64,000 nt of DNA from positions 152,184-216,183 of the forward strand of contig NZ_FXTY01000007.1 in the NCBI RefSeq assembly GCF_900182745.1, written 5' to 3'. The DNA comes from Shimia sagamensis. GTDB taxonomy: Bacteria; Pseudomonadota; Alphaproteobacteria; Rhodobacterales; Rhodobacteraceae. Shown here in pieces: positions 17,272 to 26,401 of the stretch. Position 1 is the first letter of the stretch. Each line of letters opens with the position of its first letter. The translations under genes and the position numbers were made by a program. The notes under the pieces were generated by a model. That model had not been told where the DNA came from, ran no database searches, and worked only from the letters and a program-made list of their open reading frames with translations.

Positions 17272-18108
17272 ATGAAGAAACTTGTCCTCACCGGCGCCGC
17301 TGGCCGCCTTGGCTCTTACCTGCGTGAGCCACTGACCCAACTGGCAGATGAATTGGTCTCCACCGACATCGCTGAGGACATTGGCACGCTTTATGACGGC
17401 GAAAGCTACGTGCAGGCGGATCTGGCGGATCTGGATGCCATGATCGACGTGCTGAAAGACGCGGACATGGTGGTGCATTTTGGCGCGATTGGTGATGAGG
17501 CCCCGTTTGAGGATATCCTTGGCCCCAACATCATTGGTGCCCATAACGTCTGGGAAGCAGCCTACCGCAATGGCGTGAAACGGGTGATCTACGCCAGCTC
17601 TGTGCACGCCGTGGGCATGCACAAAATCGCTGACAACATCGGGATTGACGCGCCGCACCGTCCGGACACTTTTTATGGCCTCGCCAAGTGTTTTGCCGAA
17701 GATCTGGGCCGGATGTATTGGGACAAACGTGGCGTGGAAAGCGTACACATGCGCATTTTCTCCTGTGCGCAAGTGGTCGCGCCGCGCTCCCTGTCCACAT
17801 GGCTCAGCTATGATGACCTGATCCGCATGGTCACCGCCGCAATCACCGCGCAAACCGTTGGTTTTTCAATTGTCTACGGCATTTCCAACAATGATCGCGC
17901 TCCGGTGCACAACACCGGCGCCGGTCATATTGGGTACAAACCACAAGACAACGCGGAGCAGTTTGCCGAGACCGTTCTGGCCAACGCCCCCCCAGCCGAT
18001 CCGACCAATTTGGCGCAGATGACCATTGGCGGGCCATTTGCCACCATCCCTTTGGGTGAGAGCGGGCTCGCCACAATGACCATCGTGGACGACAGCAAGA
18101 AAACCTAA
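17272..18108 (+). CDS. NAD-dependent epimerase/dehydrogenase, uronate-dehydrogenase-like
   Basis: This 278-residue extended-SDR enzyme has LVLTGAAGRLGSYL (TGxxGxxG), the acidic strand end STDIAED, DADMVVHFGA, the catalytic Ser of YASSVHAVG and the YGLAK YxxxK motif. Overall pattern and length resemble uronate dehydrogenases that oxidise a sugar acid at C1. It follows the aldolase by 2 bases and is the last gene of the operon, ending 3 bases from the convergent nnrS stop. No terminator is visible in this gap. Confidence 0.85.
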   Translation: MKKLVLTGAAGRLGSYLREPLTQLADELVSTDIAEDIGTLYDGESYVQADLADLDAMIDVLKDADMVVHFGAIGDEAPFEDILGPNIIGAHNVWEAAYRNGVKRVIYASSVHAVGMHKIADNIGIDAPHRPDTFYGLAKCFAEDLGRMYWDKRGVESVHMRIFSCAQVVAPRSLSTWLSYDDLIRMVTAAITAQTVGFSIVYGISNNDRAPVHNTGAGHIGYKPQDNAEQFAETVLANAPPADPTNLAQMTIGGPFATIPLGESGLATMTIVDDSKKT

Positions 18109-18111
18109 GCG

Positions 18112-19290
18112 TTATTTCCCGTCCACACGGGGGGCGACAGCCATTGGGAAAATCGCGATCAGGAATAGCACCATCGCCGCCACCCAAAGCCCCCCGGCCA
18201 ACATCAGCGTAAAGTCATAAACCGCGACCAGGGCGCTCTGCCCCACCCAACGCATCAACGCGGCGCTGGCCATAGCCGCATAGGACCAAACCAGAGGTTT
18301 TGACGCGATCAAGGCGCGGCCAGTGTGCCCCAAAGCTGCGCGGCTCATCACCGCCAGCGTCATACCGCCAACGCAACCGATGCCAAGCACGTGGATCGCG
18401 GCCAGCTCTTGACCGACGCCAAATCCGGACAGCCCATACAGAAGCAAACCCACCGCCAAAAACGCCATACTAATGTGAAGCGACCACAAAATTGGCTGGC
18501 TTACAGTCCATAGACTCTTCCACCCACTGAGCCGCGCCAGTTGCGTGGCTCCGGCCAGGAGCGCGGCGCAGGTCAACAGAACATCGACTCCGCTCATCGC
18601 CGCCCAAGGCAGTGCCAGCGAGGTCACCATCGCAACCTTGTTCAAGACATCCGGTGTCTGTGGCCAGCCATTTTCAGGCACCTCCGCGCGCTTCATCGCA
18701 TTGCGCGTAAACGCCGGTGTGACCCGTCCGCCCAACACGCCAATCAACCCCACCAAGGTCATCAACCCACCGACAATGCCCTGTCGGGCCGTGTTCGTTG
18801 TCAGTCCTACCCATTCCAGATGTACAAGCAGATTGCTCACCCACAGAGCCACCAGCATAGACAGAAGTACCATGTTCTGTGGCTTCGGCCGTTTCAGCAA
18901 CTGATTTAGGATTTTCCAAGCCAATACAGGCACAAACAAAAGATCTGCTACCATTGCGGTCATTGGAGGCACCACCCCCATCGGCCATAGTGCAATCCGG
19001 CCAATCAGCCACAATCCAAACACGCCGGCAATGTACCCAACACGCGCGCCTTTGGTGCCGGTCCAATTAGGCACCGCTGTGAGGAAAAACCCGCCAATTG
19101 CCGCCGCACCGTAGCCAAAAACCATCTCATGCGCATGCCATTGGCTTGGTGCCATATCCAGACTGTCCATCCCGGCACCACCGGAGGCCAATGACAACGT
19201 CCACAGCAGCCCGGCCCCGGCGCCAAAGACACCTGCCGCAAGAAAAAACACCCGAAAGCCTTCTGAAAACACACGCAGAATCGCGGACAT
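18112..19290 (-). CDS. nnrS: NnrS family haem/copper membrane protein (copy 1)
   Basis: This 392-residue integral membrane protein appears to have about 12 hydrophobic segments across its whole length. NnrS proteins are linked to denitrification and nitric oxide stress. Family marks are WHAHEMVFGYGAAAIGGFFLTA near residue 50, with His residues expected to bind haem/copper, and AIHVLGIGCVGGMTLAVMSRA near residue 290. AGGTG lies before the ATG. A second copy sits at 51303. A degenerate FNR-like half site at 19350 is the only hint of anaerobic control here. Confidence 0.9.
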   Translation of the reverse strand: MSAILRVFSEGFRVFFLAAGVFGAGAGLLWTLSLASGGAGMDSLDMAPSQWHAHEMVFGYGAAAIGGFFLTAVPNWTGTKGARVGYIAGVFGLWLIGRIALWPMGVVPPMTAMVADLLFVPVLAWKILNQLLKRPKPQNMVLLSMLVALWVSNLLVHLEWVGLTTNTARQGIVGGLMTLVGLIGVLGGRVTPAFTRNAMKRAEVPENGWPQTPDVLNKVAMVTSLALPWAAMSGVDVLLTCAALLAGATQLARLSGWKSLWTVSQPILWSLHISMAFLAVGLLLYGLSGFGVGQELAAIHVLGIGCVGGMTLAVMSRAALGHTGRALIASKPLVWSYAAMASAALMRWVGQSALVAVYDFTLMLAGGLWVAAMVLFLIAIFPMAVAPRVDGK

Positions 19291-19409
19291 GATTCACCTA
19301 TTGCATTACCTGTTCGCCGCGAGCCTAGGCCGCGCTGGCCAACCGCCACTTGACCAAACCCAAGCGTAAACAACAAAGTGAGAAAAAGTCACAGAGCACA
19401 AACGCAATA

Positions 19410-19436
19410 AGCCGGAACGCTCCGCGTCCCGACTTA
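19410..19436 (-). terminator. Hairpin after the globin-coupled chemoreceptor gene
   Basis: Arms at 19410-19421 and 19425-19436 pair over 12 positions (two are G-U wobbles on the minus strand) around a 3-base loop, 24 bases after the chemoreceptor stop. The U-run after it is poor, so termination is likely but not certain. Confidence 0.45.
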
Positions 19437-19460
19437 AAGTTTCTAAAAAATATCAGTGTG

Positions 19461-20933
19461 TTAGGCAGCAACCTGATTGGCAACCTCACGACAATCATTC
19501 TCGCCTTCCGCGTCGTAACCCTCCCCTTCGGGCGACAATGCAAACTCGCCAATCAGCTGCGCCATAGAGGTGGTGTCCCGTTGCATCGAGCCCACAGCGG
19601 CAGCTGTCTGCTCAACCATGGCCGCATTTTGCTGTGTCACATTGTCAAGCTGCGACAGGCTGCTGGCAATACCGCTCAGCCCTTCTGACTGCTCCAGCGA
19701 AGAGTTCGCAACCTGCGAGGTCAGCCCCGCCACGGCTTCTACCTTGTTCACGATATCCCCAAGCACACGACCAGCCTGATCCACCATCTCGACACCATTC
19801 TCGACCAAATCAGATGAGGCTTTGATCAATTCACTAATTTCTGCAGCAGATTCTGCCGCGCGCTGCGCCAGGCCACGCACCTCAGAAGCCACTACGGCAA
19901 ACCCTCGACCGGCATCTCCAGCCCGGGCGGCTTCCACGCCAGCGTTGAGCGCCAAAAGATTGGTTTGAAACGCAATATCGTCAATCACGCCTGTAATCTG
20001 CGAAATCTGCGCGGAGGATTCCGCTATCTCGCGCATTTTTTCGACGGTCTCTTGCATCACATCCTGACCTGTTTTGGCCTTCTGGTGCGTCTGTGACATC
20101 ATTGCGTCGGTTTCTTGTGTTGCGCTTGATGAGGATTGAACGCTTTTTGTGATTTGCTCCACCGACTGCGTGGTTTGCTCCAACGTCGCGGCCTGCGTTT
20201 CTGTTCGATGCGCCAGATCATCTGCCCCGGAGTTCACTTCCGCCGCCGTGAGGTCCAAATCCTCAGTGGCATTTTTGATGGATCGCATGACCTCGCCCAT
20301 GTCGCTCTGTAATGCATTAAAGCCAAGTCGCATGTCCTCATATCGTACCGGGAAGTCACTGTGCTCTGGGGAGGGAATGTCCTCGGACAAATCTTTGCGC
20401 CCCATGCGTCCCATGCCATCCCGAAGGTATCTGAACGCCCGCGCCTGCTCTTCTTGCTGAGCGTTGAAATAGGCCTCAATCACCAAATTCATGTCCAACG
20501 TGAACGCCCGCGTTAGCACAGAAAGCTGACGGGCCATCTCCGCCTTGCCAATTGGCCCCAATATTCTGCTGCTGCGCTTGAGAAACAACGTTTGGATATA
20601 CGATGTCGCACGTGAGTAGCCTGCCAAATAGAGATCAAACGGCAGTTCAATGCGAAAATGCACCTCGCCGATGGTCTTGGTTGCGGCGGCAAAACCATCG
20701 TCAAACGTGCCACTCAGAAGTTTTGCCCAATGCTTCTTTTGTTGATTGCGTGCATGTTCTAGCAAACCTTCGGTATGGAAAAACCTTGCGGCATCTTCTT
20801 GTGCGTAGTCGTAGAAATAGTCGAGAACTTCGTCCAACCAAGGGATCACTTTGGCACCGGCACGTGCGAGTGTCTCGCCGTCTTTTCCGTTCAGTCCAAA
20901 TTGCGTTACCGCGACAGCCAAATTCTGTGTCAT
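19461..20933 (-). CDS. Globin-coupled methyl-accepting chemotaxis protein (HemAT-like)
   Basis: This 490-residue soluble chemoreceptor has no transmembrane segment. The N-terminal about 165 residues form a protoglobin sensor domain: [19 protein letters not shown] carries the expected proximal haem His, and VLDYFYDY fits the early helices. The C-terminal half is a classical MCP signalling domain with the hairpin tip [21 protein letters not shown], here [19 protein letters not shown], then [17 protein letters not shown]. It should bind O2 or NO and signal to CheA. The frame could start 26 codons upstream at 21011, but that tail shows no globin similarity or ribosome site; I chose the Met of MTQNLAVAV. 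Confidence 0.88.
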   Translation of the reverse strand: MTQNLAVAVTQFGLNGKDGETLARAGAKVIPWLDEVLDYFYDYAQEDAARFFHTEGLLEHARNQQKKHWAKLLSGTFDDGFAAATKTIGEVHFRIELPFDLYLAGYSRATSYIQTLFLKRSSRILGPIGKAEMARQLSVLTRAFTLDMNLVIEAYFNAQQEEQARAFRYLRDGMGRMGRKDLSEDIPSPEHSDFPVRYEDMRLGFNALQSDMGEVMRSIKNATEDLDLTAAEVNSGADDLAHRTETQAATLEQTTQSVEQITKSVQSSSSATQETDAMMSQTHQKAKTGQDVMQETVEKMREIAESSAQISQITGVIDDIAFQTNLLALNAGVEAARAGDAGRGFAVVASEVRGLAQRAAESAAEISELIKASSDLVENGVEMVDQAGRVLGDIVNKVEAVAGLTSQVANSSLEQSEGLSGIASSLSQLDNVTQQNAAMVEQTAAAVGSMQRDTTSMAQLIGEFALSPEGEGYDAEGENDCREVANQVAA

Positions 20934-21049
20934 CGTTAGGAGTACCCTTTCCCGGTTGAAACTGCCTTTTGCCTTTCTAAATAGCCGGGTGTTAACAGAG
21001 TGCTTAAACATACCAATTTCTGTGTGGGTTTTCAGAGGATTGGGAAGGT

Positions 21050-21970
21050 TTACTTATTAAGTAATACCGATTTTCGAGGCAGGACAAATTGCAGCGCCTG
21101 AGGTTTTACCGAAACTTCAAACCGGTCTGCCACCATGGGTTCACCGTCCAAATTCATGTGAAACGGCGTCTCCGTTTCAATGATAGCGCTGCTGCATTGG
21201 TAGCGTTGCAAGAAGGCTTCAGTGGGATCATCGTCTCCAACCAAATCCAACATCGAGCCTGCTCCCCCCTGAAAGCTCTCTTTCGACAGAAGCGCCAGAT
21301 CGAGCAGCCCATCGGTCACATCCGCGAGTGGTGCCACGTCAAAGCCACCTCCGGCAAACCGGCTATTGCCAACGATCAGCGCCGTGATCTCTGCGTCAAA
21401 GGAGTCATCACCAGCCACCGAAATCCGCGCTTTGGTTGGATGCAATTCAGAGAGCCGTGTCAAACCTGATAGCGTGTAGGCCAGCCCACCGAGACGGCGT
21501 TTTACGTCCGCCGGTGTTGTGGATGTGATCATCGCGCCAAATCCCCCGCTGGCAACATTCACAAAGTGCTCTCCATTAATGACACCAACATCAATTGGCG
21601 TCGCGTCTTCAGTGGCCGCCACTCGGATTGAATGCAAAAGATCATCACCTGCGTCACCAAAAGCGCGGGCAAAGTCGTTGGCCGTGCCTAGCGGCACCAA
21701 GCCCATCGACAGACCTGCATCCCTCGGAAACTGCATCAGCGCATTACACACCGCGTTGGCTGTACCATCGCCACCAGCACCCACCACGCGGGTCACACCA
21801 TCGGCCACGGCACGTTCCAAAATCTGCATGAATTGCGCGCCGTTCCAAGGCACCCAGACGTCAATGTCCAAGTCCTGCTGAAGCGACATCAAAGCCTCCC
21901 GCACATCGGCGCGGGCGGCAGACTTACCATTGAGTGTGAGGAGTGTTTTGTGGGTCATGACACCAGTCAT
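21050..21970 (-). CDS. Diacylglycerol kinase-family lipid kinase (YegS/DgkB type)
   Basis: This 306-residue soluble lipid kinase has the nucleotide-binding [15 protein letters not shown], the next family motif [15 protein letters not shown] and a C-terminal beta-sandwich domain. The family phosphorylates diacylglycerol or similar lipids at the membrane surface. A second in-frame ATG four codons in is a possible start. It lies downstream of nosX on the same strand but 53 bases away, with a hairpin between, so it is probably not part of the nos operon. Confidence 0.87.
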   Translation of the reverse strand: MTGVMTHKTLLTLNGKSAARADVREALMSLQQDLDIDVWVPWNGAQFMQILERAVADGVTRVVGAGGDGTANAVCNALMQFPRDAGLSMGLVPLGTANDFARAFGDAGDDLLHSIRVAATEDATPIDVGVINGEHFVNVASGGFGAMITSTTPADVKRRLGGLAYTLSGLTRLSELHPTKARISVAGDDSFDAEITALIVGNSRFAGGGFDVAPLADVTDGLLDLALLSKESFQGGAGSMLDLVGDDDPTEAFLQRYQCSSAIIETETPFHMNLDGEPMVADRFEVSVKPQALQFVLPRKSVLLNK

Positions 21971-21975
21971 GACGA

Positions 21976-22014
21976 TCCCGGCCTGTCAATCAAGCCGGGA
22001 GCAGTGTTTTTTTT
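21976..22014 (+). terminator. Hairpin plus T-run on the plus strand between nosX and lipid kinase
   Basis: TCCCGGC and GCCGGGA form a 7-bp stem with an 11-base loop, followed five bases later by an eight-base T-run, reading on the plus strand. Both flanking genes are on the minus strand, so it fits neither. It could end an antisense transcript, or the stem alone may act in the minus direction. Confidence 0.35.
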
Positions 22015-22023
22015 CAGGAACGC

Positions 22024-22917
22024 TTAGGCCAGCGCTTCGATGCGTGCGCCTGCAAACTGATCGACCATCGCCCGGCCAGCAGCATCGTCCATCAGGCACA
22101 GGGCGGTGGACAAGGCGTCCGCCACAACAGCCTTCGGTGCAGAGACAGAGGCCAACGCCTGAACGCTTGCCGCGCCATTTGGCAGGAAGATATGGCCTTC
22201 GGTGCCAGACAGCACTGTGCCCGACGGCGCGGAGGTTGCCAGCGCACGATCGGTCAGGGTCACGCGTGCGACAATATCGCCTTCTGGGGTTGCCACACCG
22301 GCTTTCCAGCCAGCGCCATCCGCCTTGGCACCCAGCGCGGCCACTTCGCCCATGTCCATCAGCACATTGGTCAGACCTGCGTCTTTCATCAGTGCAACAA
22401 TGCGGTCGGTTACGTAGCCTTGCGCGATGCCGTTCAGGGTCAGCGCCATACCGTCGATGTCAAACTTCACCGCAGCGGTGTCAAATTGCACGTTCTGCCA
22501 GCCCACGAGGCCCTGCGCGCCCGTCACGTCGCCTTTGCCACCTTTGGCCAGCCACAGCGGCTGCACGGATGGGTCAAACGCACCGCTGCTGGCCTTGTTG
22601 ATTGCGTCGCTCAAGCTCAGAACTTCCAGCAGCTCTGGCGCTGGCGCAGACAGAACACCGTCGCGGTTCAGCGTGGTCAGCGCGCTGTCGCGATACAGGG
22701 AAAAGATACCTTCCAGACGAGACAGCTCGGCCTCCACTGCGCCAAATATCGGCGCAGCTTCAGAAGCACTCATACCAGCGATCTTCATCTGGGCAGGTGC
22801 GCCGAGCGCAATACCGGACCAGGAGGCGGTTTCGGTTGCGGCTACGGCCATGCCCGCGGGCACAGCGGCGCTGGCGGCGGCGATGGTCAGAAAACGGCGG
22901 CGGTTCAAACGGGTCAT
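22024..22917 (-). CDS. nosX: NosX, ApbE-family FAD:protein FMN transferase
   Basis: This 297-residue periplasmic flavinyltransferase probably attaches FMN covalently to the NosR flavin domain. A Tat-type signal NRRRFLTIAAAS begins at residue 4. The ApbE-like body includes SGAFDPSVQPLWL and GIAQGYVTDRIV, then VLMDMGEVAALG. The long open frame that runs upstream overlaps nosL out of frame and lacks a signal peptide. The start at 22917 overlaps the nosL stop as ATGA, and is chosen for that and for the Tat signal. It is the last gene of the nos operon. Confidence 0.92.
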   Translation of the reverse strand: MTRLNRRRFLTIAAASAAVPAGMAVAATETASWSGIALGAPAQMKIAGMSASEAAPIFGAVEAELSRLEGIFSLYRDSALTTLNRDGVLSAPAPELLEVLSLSDAINKASSGAFDPSVQPLWLAKGGKGDVTGAQGLVGWQNVQFDTAAVKFDIDGMALTLNGIAQGYVTDRIVALMKDAGLTNVLMDMGEVAALGAKADGAGWKAGVATPEGDIVARVTLTDRALATSAPSGTVLSGTEGHIFLPNGAASVQALASVSAPKAVVADALSTALCLMDDAAGRAMVDQFAGARIEALA

Positions 22918-23438
22918 GACGGGGTCTCCAACGTCTGATCTAAATCTATGGGTCCAAGGACTGCTTCGGTGGGAATAGCATCCAATGACATAATTTGCCC
23001 ACCCCATTGGGTCGCAAAATTTGCCGCATCGTCCAGTTCTTTGAACGGAACCACCTCTTGAGCCCCCATTCCACCGGCCACTTTTGCCCCAACGACAAAA
23101 TGTGCGCCCTCTGCCAGCACCCAGTTTTCGATTCCCGGCTGCTCCCAACTTGGGGCTGCGCCCATGTCACTTACATAAACGCCGATGATTTTCGCGTCCC
23201 GTTCTGGGCTTTTGAGATAAGCCACCATGTCACGGGTTTGCGCAAAAAACAGCGGCGCGGGATAACCTTCCAAATGGATCTGCCCTTTGGGGCCACCGTG
23301 CTCCGCAATATTCATTTGACAAAAGAAGCTCAGCGCCTCCTCGGTCAATGGCACGGGGTCCGGTGGTGCAACCGCCGCCTCTTCTTTACAGGCGGCCAAC
23401 GCCAAAATCGCGGCCGCAGCAACAAGTACAACCCTCAT
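22914..23438 (-). CDS. nosL: NosL, copper-chaperone lipoprotein of the nos operon
   Basis: This 174-residue outer- or inner-membrane lipoprotein delivers Cu(I) for the CuZ centre of N2O reductase. The signal peptide ends in the lipobox LAAC (Cys 18). The NosL copper-site region reads FFCQMNIAEHGGPKGQIHL, with the conserved Cys, Met and His; many family members read CGM where this has CQM. Start at 23438 gives an ATGA overlap with nosY and places the signal peptide at the N-terminus. Confidence 0.92.
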   Translation of the reverse strand: MRVVLVAAAAILALAACKEEAAVAPPDPVPLTEEALSFFCQMNIAEHGGPKGQIHLEGYPAPLFFAQTRDMVAYLKSPERDAKIIGVYVSDMGAAPSWEQPGIENWVLAEGAHFVVGAKVAGGMGAQEVVPFKELDDAANFATQWGGQIMSLDAIPTEAVLGPIDLDQTLETPS

Positions 23439-24253
23439 GGCTCCACCCTCCGGAACGCCAGCCGGGCAAAAGCAAACCCCAGCAGAGGCCAAACCGCCAG
23501 CGACAGAGGTGCTGCCCAGCTTGGCAAAGCGGAGGCCGCGCCAACCATGCCGCTGGCCAAAGCCACGCTTTCAGAACTGGCAATGTTCCACAGGCGGAAA
23601 GCATCCGCCGGATTGGCCACCATCAGCCAAGGGAACAGGGTTTCGGTGAACCAACCACCAGAGTCCATCACCACTGCGCCCAGCAGGCCCAGATCGTAAA
23701 GCACCACAAAAATCAGCCAAAGCCCTGCCGCCATGCCCGCTGCAGCGGTGGCAGATTTTGCCAGAGAGGACACCATATAGCCTAAGGTCAGGAACACACC
23801 GCCCAGCAGCACTGAGGTGCCAATCAAGCGCAGAAGCGCCAGAACGCTCTCCTGCCCTGCACCGCCCATATAGGCGGCGATCGCCCCCGCCGTGCCAAAG
23901 CCAATGGTCATGGCGATAGTCAACGCCGCAAGGTGGGCCGAAAACTTGCCAAGCAGGATTTCGCCCCGTCCGGCTGGGTAGCTGAGCAGCAAGCCCAAGG
24001 AGCCGCGCTCCGCGTCACCGGCCACCGCATCAAAGGCCATCATTAGCGCCAATAGTGGTGCGAGATAGACCGACAGCGTGGTCATGGAGGTCACAGACAC
24101 GGTGAGCATGTCCACGCCCAAAGTGCCGGTTGGTGCACTACCCGCAAAGGTCAAAGCCAGCGCAAACAATACCATGATCAGCGTTGCCATAAAGAGCCAA
24201 CGGTTGCGCGCTAGAATCCGCATTTCCGCCTGTGCAATTGCCAGAAACCGCAT
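23435..24253 (-). CDS. nosY: NosY, ABC transporter permease for CuZ assembly
   Basis: This 272-residue inner-membrane protein has six hydrophobic segments, as expected for NosY (ABC-2-type permease). It works with NosF and NosD, thought to supply sulfur or drive CuZ maturation in the periplasm. GDAERGSLGLLLSYPAGRGEILLGK near residue 85, seen here as ERGSLGLLLSYPAGR, is the typical ABC-2 motif. It overlaps nosF by 1 base and nosL by 4. Confidence 0.93.
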   Translation of the reverse strand: MRFLAIAQAEMRILARNRWLFMATLIMVLFALALTFAGSAPTGTLGVDMLTVSVTSMTTLSVYLAPLLALMMAFDAVAGDAERGSLGLLLSYPAGRGEILLGKFSAHLAALTIAMTIGFGTAGAIAAYMGGAGQESVLALLRLIGTSVLLGGVFLTLGYMVSSLAKSATAAAGMAAGLWLIFVVLYDLGLLGAVVMDSGGWFTETLFPWLMVANPADAFRLWNIASSESVALASGMVGAASALPSWAAPLSLAVWPLLGFAFARLAFRRVEP

Positions 24254-25146
24254 CAGTGCAACTCCTCTTTGGCATAGAAACGATAGAGATCTTCGAGCCG
24301 TGGTGGCGTGATATCCACATCCGCCACTGCACCGCCCATTTCCGCGATCTTGCGCAGCATCTCCATTTTGCCAGCGGCGTCGATCTCGATCTCCACAGAG
24401 GCACCGTTCATACGACGCCCGCCGGTGACTTGAACCAGCGCTTCGGCGTCCGCCGTGGCGCGCACACGCATCTTGGTGCGCAATCCAGCTTTGGCAGACA
24501 GACCTGCCAACGTGTCATCGGCCACCAGATGGCCCTTGCGCATGATTGCAATGCGATCTGTACGCGCTTCCACCTCGGTTAGCGCATGGCTCGCAATCAG
24601 CACGGCACATCCTGCTGCAGCGAGCTCATCAATGATGGCATAGAGATCCTGGCGCGAAATCGGGTCAAGGCCACTGGTTGGCTCATCGAGCAGCGCAAGC
24701 TTAGGCTTACCCAATAGCACCTGCGCCAGGCCAAGACGCTGTCGCATGCCTTTGGAATAGGTGCCAATGCGCCGGTCCAGCGCATCCGCCAGCCCCACAC
24801 GTTCCAGCAATCCGGCAATATCTGCCTTTTGCCCCGCAAGCCGCGCAAACAGCGTCAGCTGCTCGCGCCCTGTCAAAGCCGGGTGAAAGCTCACTGCTTC
24901 CGGCAAAAACGCGGTATCCGCCCGCGCCGCGCCGCTGCCCGGCTTGTGTCCCGCAATCTTCACACTGCCACTGCCCATTTTGGTCAGGCCCAACACGGTC
25001 TTGATCAGTGTCGACTTACCTGCGCCATTGTGGCCCAAAAGAGCGACGCGCTCGCCCGCTGAGACCGTCAGGTCCACACCATGCAACACGCGTGTTTGAC
25101 CTCGATCTTTCACAAGGCCTTGTATTTCTAGGATCTTATCCGTCAT
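24253..25146 (-). CDS. nosF: NosF, ABC transporter ATPase for CuZ assembly
   Basis: This 297-residue cytosolic ATPase carries Walker A LGHNGAGKSTLIKTV, the signature YSKGMRQRLGLAQ, Walker B LALLDEPTSGLD and the switch His of LIASHALTE. It pairs with NosY. The C-terminal about 70 residues extend beyond the core ATPase domain, normal for this subfamily. Its start overlaps the end of nosD by 11 bases. Confidence 0.95.
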   Translation of the reverse strand: MTDKILEIQGLVKDRGQTRVLHGVDLTVSAGERVALLGHNGAGKSTLIKTVLGLTKMGSGSVKIAGHKPGSGAARADTAFLPEAVSFHPALTGREQLTLFARLAGQKADIAGLLERVGLADALDRRIGTYSKGMRQRLGLAQVLLGKPKLALLDEPTSGLDPISRQDLYAIIDELAAAGCAVLIASHALTEVEARTDRIAIMRKGHLVADDTLAGLSAKAGLRTKMRVRATADAEALVQVTGGRRMNGASVEIEIDAAGKMEMLRKIAEMGGAVADVDITPPRLEDLYRFYAKEELH

Positions 25147-26398
25147 GTTCCACCTTCTCCGCCGCCGCTGGTCGGACTGGTTTCATCAAAGGGTGGCTGT
25201 CAATCACGCCCCCCGGCAACAATGCCGGAAAGGCCGATTGTGACCACCGCACCATCTGCACGGCTGGCGAGCCCAGCAGCATCTTTGCTGCCGGCTGGCT
25301 CCAGAGCACATGGTCCATCGAGTCGTTTGGTCGATAAGGGCTGTCCGCAAACCCATCGCCGTTTACATCAAAAGCCGCATTGTCGCTCCAATAGTTGCCA
25401 CGGCCGTCCTCAGACCACTCATGCCACTTGGAGGAGACAAATTTCACCTGCGTACGGTTGCCAACAAAGGCGTTGCCAACAATCCGGTTGTCCGCGCTGC
25501 CAGCGGTAAAGTGGATGCCAATACCGCAGCCCTCAAACCAGTTGTCGGAAAAGTCATTCTTGTTGGAATTATACAGGAAGGTGCATTTTTCCTTGGCGCT
25601 CTTCACATAGTTCCCGGTGATCTCGCTGCGGTTGGCGTAGTTCAACATCACACCATGTTCTCGGTCGTTGATCGACACGTTGTCTTTGACCTTCACATAG
25701 GTCGAAAACATCACCGCAAAGCCCAAATCATTGCCGATCGACACATTGCCGACCACTTCGGAGCGGTCCACATACATATAGTGCACGGCAAAACGCAGCT
25801 CGCGCATCTGATTATTGCGGAAGATGTTACGCTTGCTGGAATTTACAAAAATCCCGTCGCGGCCCCATTGGATGTCATTGTTCTCAACAATCGAACCCGG
25901 CGCGTTCCACACATAAATACCGTTGCCACGCCGGTTCATCAACCGGTCCTGACGCCCCTCAATACGGTTGCCCGCCACTAGCGAGTCCTTCGCTCCGTGA
26001 ATATCAATACCGTAGAGGTTGCCCAGCAGCACATTGTCCAAAATCTGCGGTGCCTTTGCGGTCTTTTTTAACTGAATGCCGCTGTCGATGTCTTCATGGC
26101 GATCGCCAGAGCCAACAACAGTGAGTCCGCGCACCACCACGTCATTGCCGGTAACCGTAATCACCGACCCGTTGCCTTGCCCATCAAGGGTGGCATGGCC
26201 TTGACCATCCAGCGTCACAGCTTTCTCCAGCACCACGGTCTCATTGTAAGTGCCGGCAGCGAGGCGAAGGACGTCACCGTCCTCCGCCTGCGCCAATATC
26301 TCGGAAATGGCCCCGTCCCGCAGCGGCACGTCCCAGTCAGCCGCCGAAACAGCGGAGGCCAACAGAGCAAACACAGCAGAAAGGGACCATTTCATCAT
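25136..26398 (-). CDS. nosD: NosD, periplasmic beta-helix copper-processing protein
   Basis: This 420-residue exported protein has a Sec signal (MKWSLSAVFALLASAVSAAD). Repeated right-handed parallel beta-helix rungs follow (LDNVLLGNLYGIDIHGAKDS, then VENNDIQWGRDGIFVNSS and similar). NosD cooperates with NosFY in building the Cu-S cluster of NosZ. Two adjacent ATGs open the gene, 3 bases after the nosZ stop. Confidence 0.94.
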   Translation of the reverse strand: MMKWSLSAVFALLASAVSAADWDVPLRDGAISEILAQAEDGDVLRLAAGTYNETVVLEKAVTLDGQGHATLDGQGNGSVITVTGNDVVVRGLTVVGSGDRHEDIDSGIQLKKTAKAPQILDNVLLGNLYGIDIHGAKDSLVAGNRIEGRQDRLMNRRGNGIYVWNAPGSIVENNDIQWGRDGIFVNSSKRNIFRNNQMRELRFAVHYMYVDRSEVVGNVSIGNDLGFAVMFSTYVKVKDNVSINDREHGVMLNYANRSEITGNYVKSAKEKCTFLYNSNKNDFSDNWFEGCGIGIHFTAGSADNRIVGNAFVGNRTQVKFVSSKWHEWSEDGRGNYWSDNAAFDVNGDGFADSPYRPNDSMDHVLWSQPAAKMLLGSPAVQMVRWSQSAFPALLPGGVIDSHPLMKPVRPAAAEKVEHDG

Positions 26399-26401
26399 GA
26401 C

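Noticed and set aside
19350..19363. FNR-like sequence TTGACCAAACCCAA upstream of nnrS copy 1
   Set aside because: Only one half matches the consensus; the other half has two mismatches at key positions.
20934..21011. N-terminal 26-residue extension of the globin-coupled chemoreceptor
   Set aside because: No ribosome site and no globin similarity; the Met at 20933 gives a complete sensor domain.
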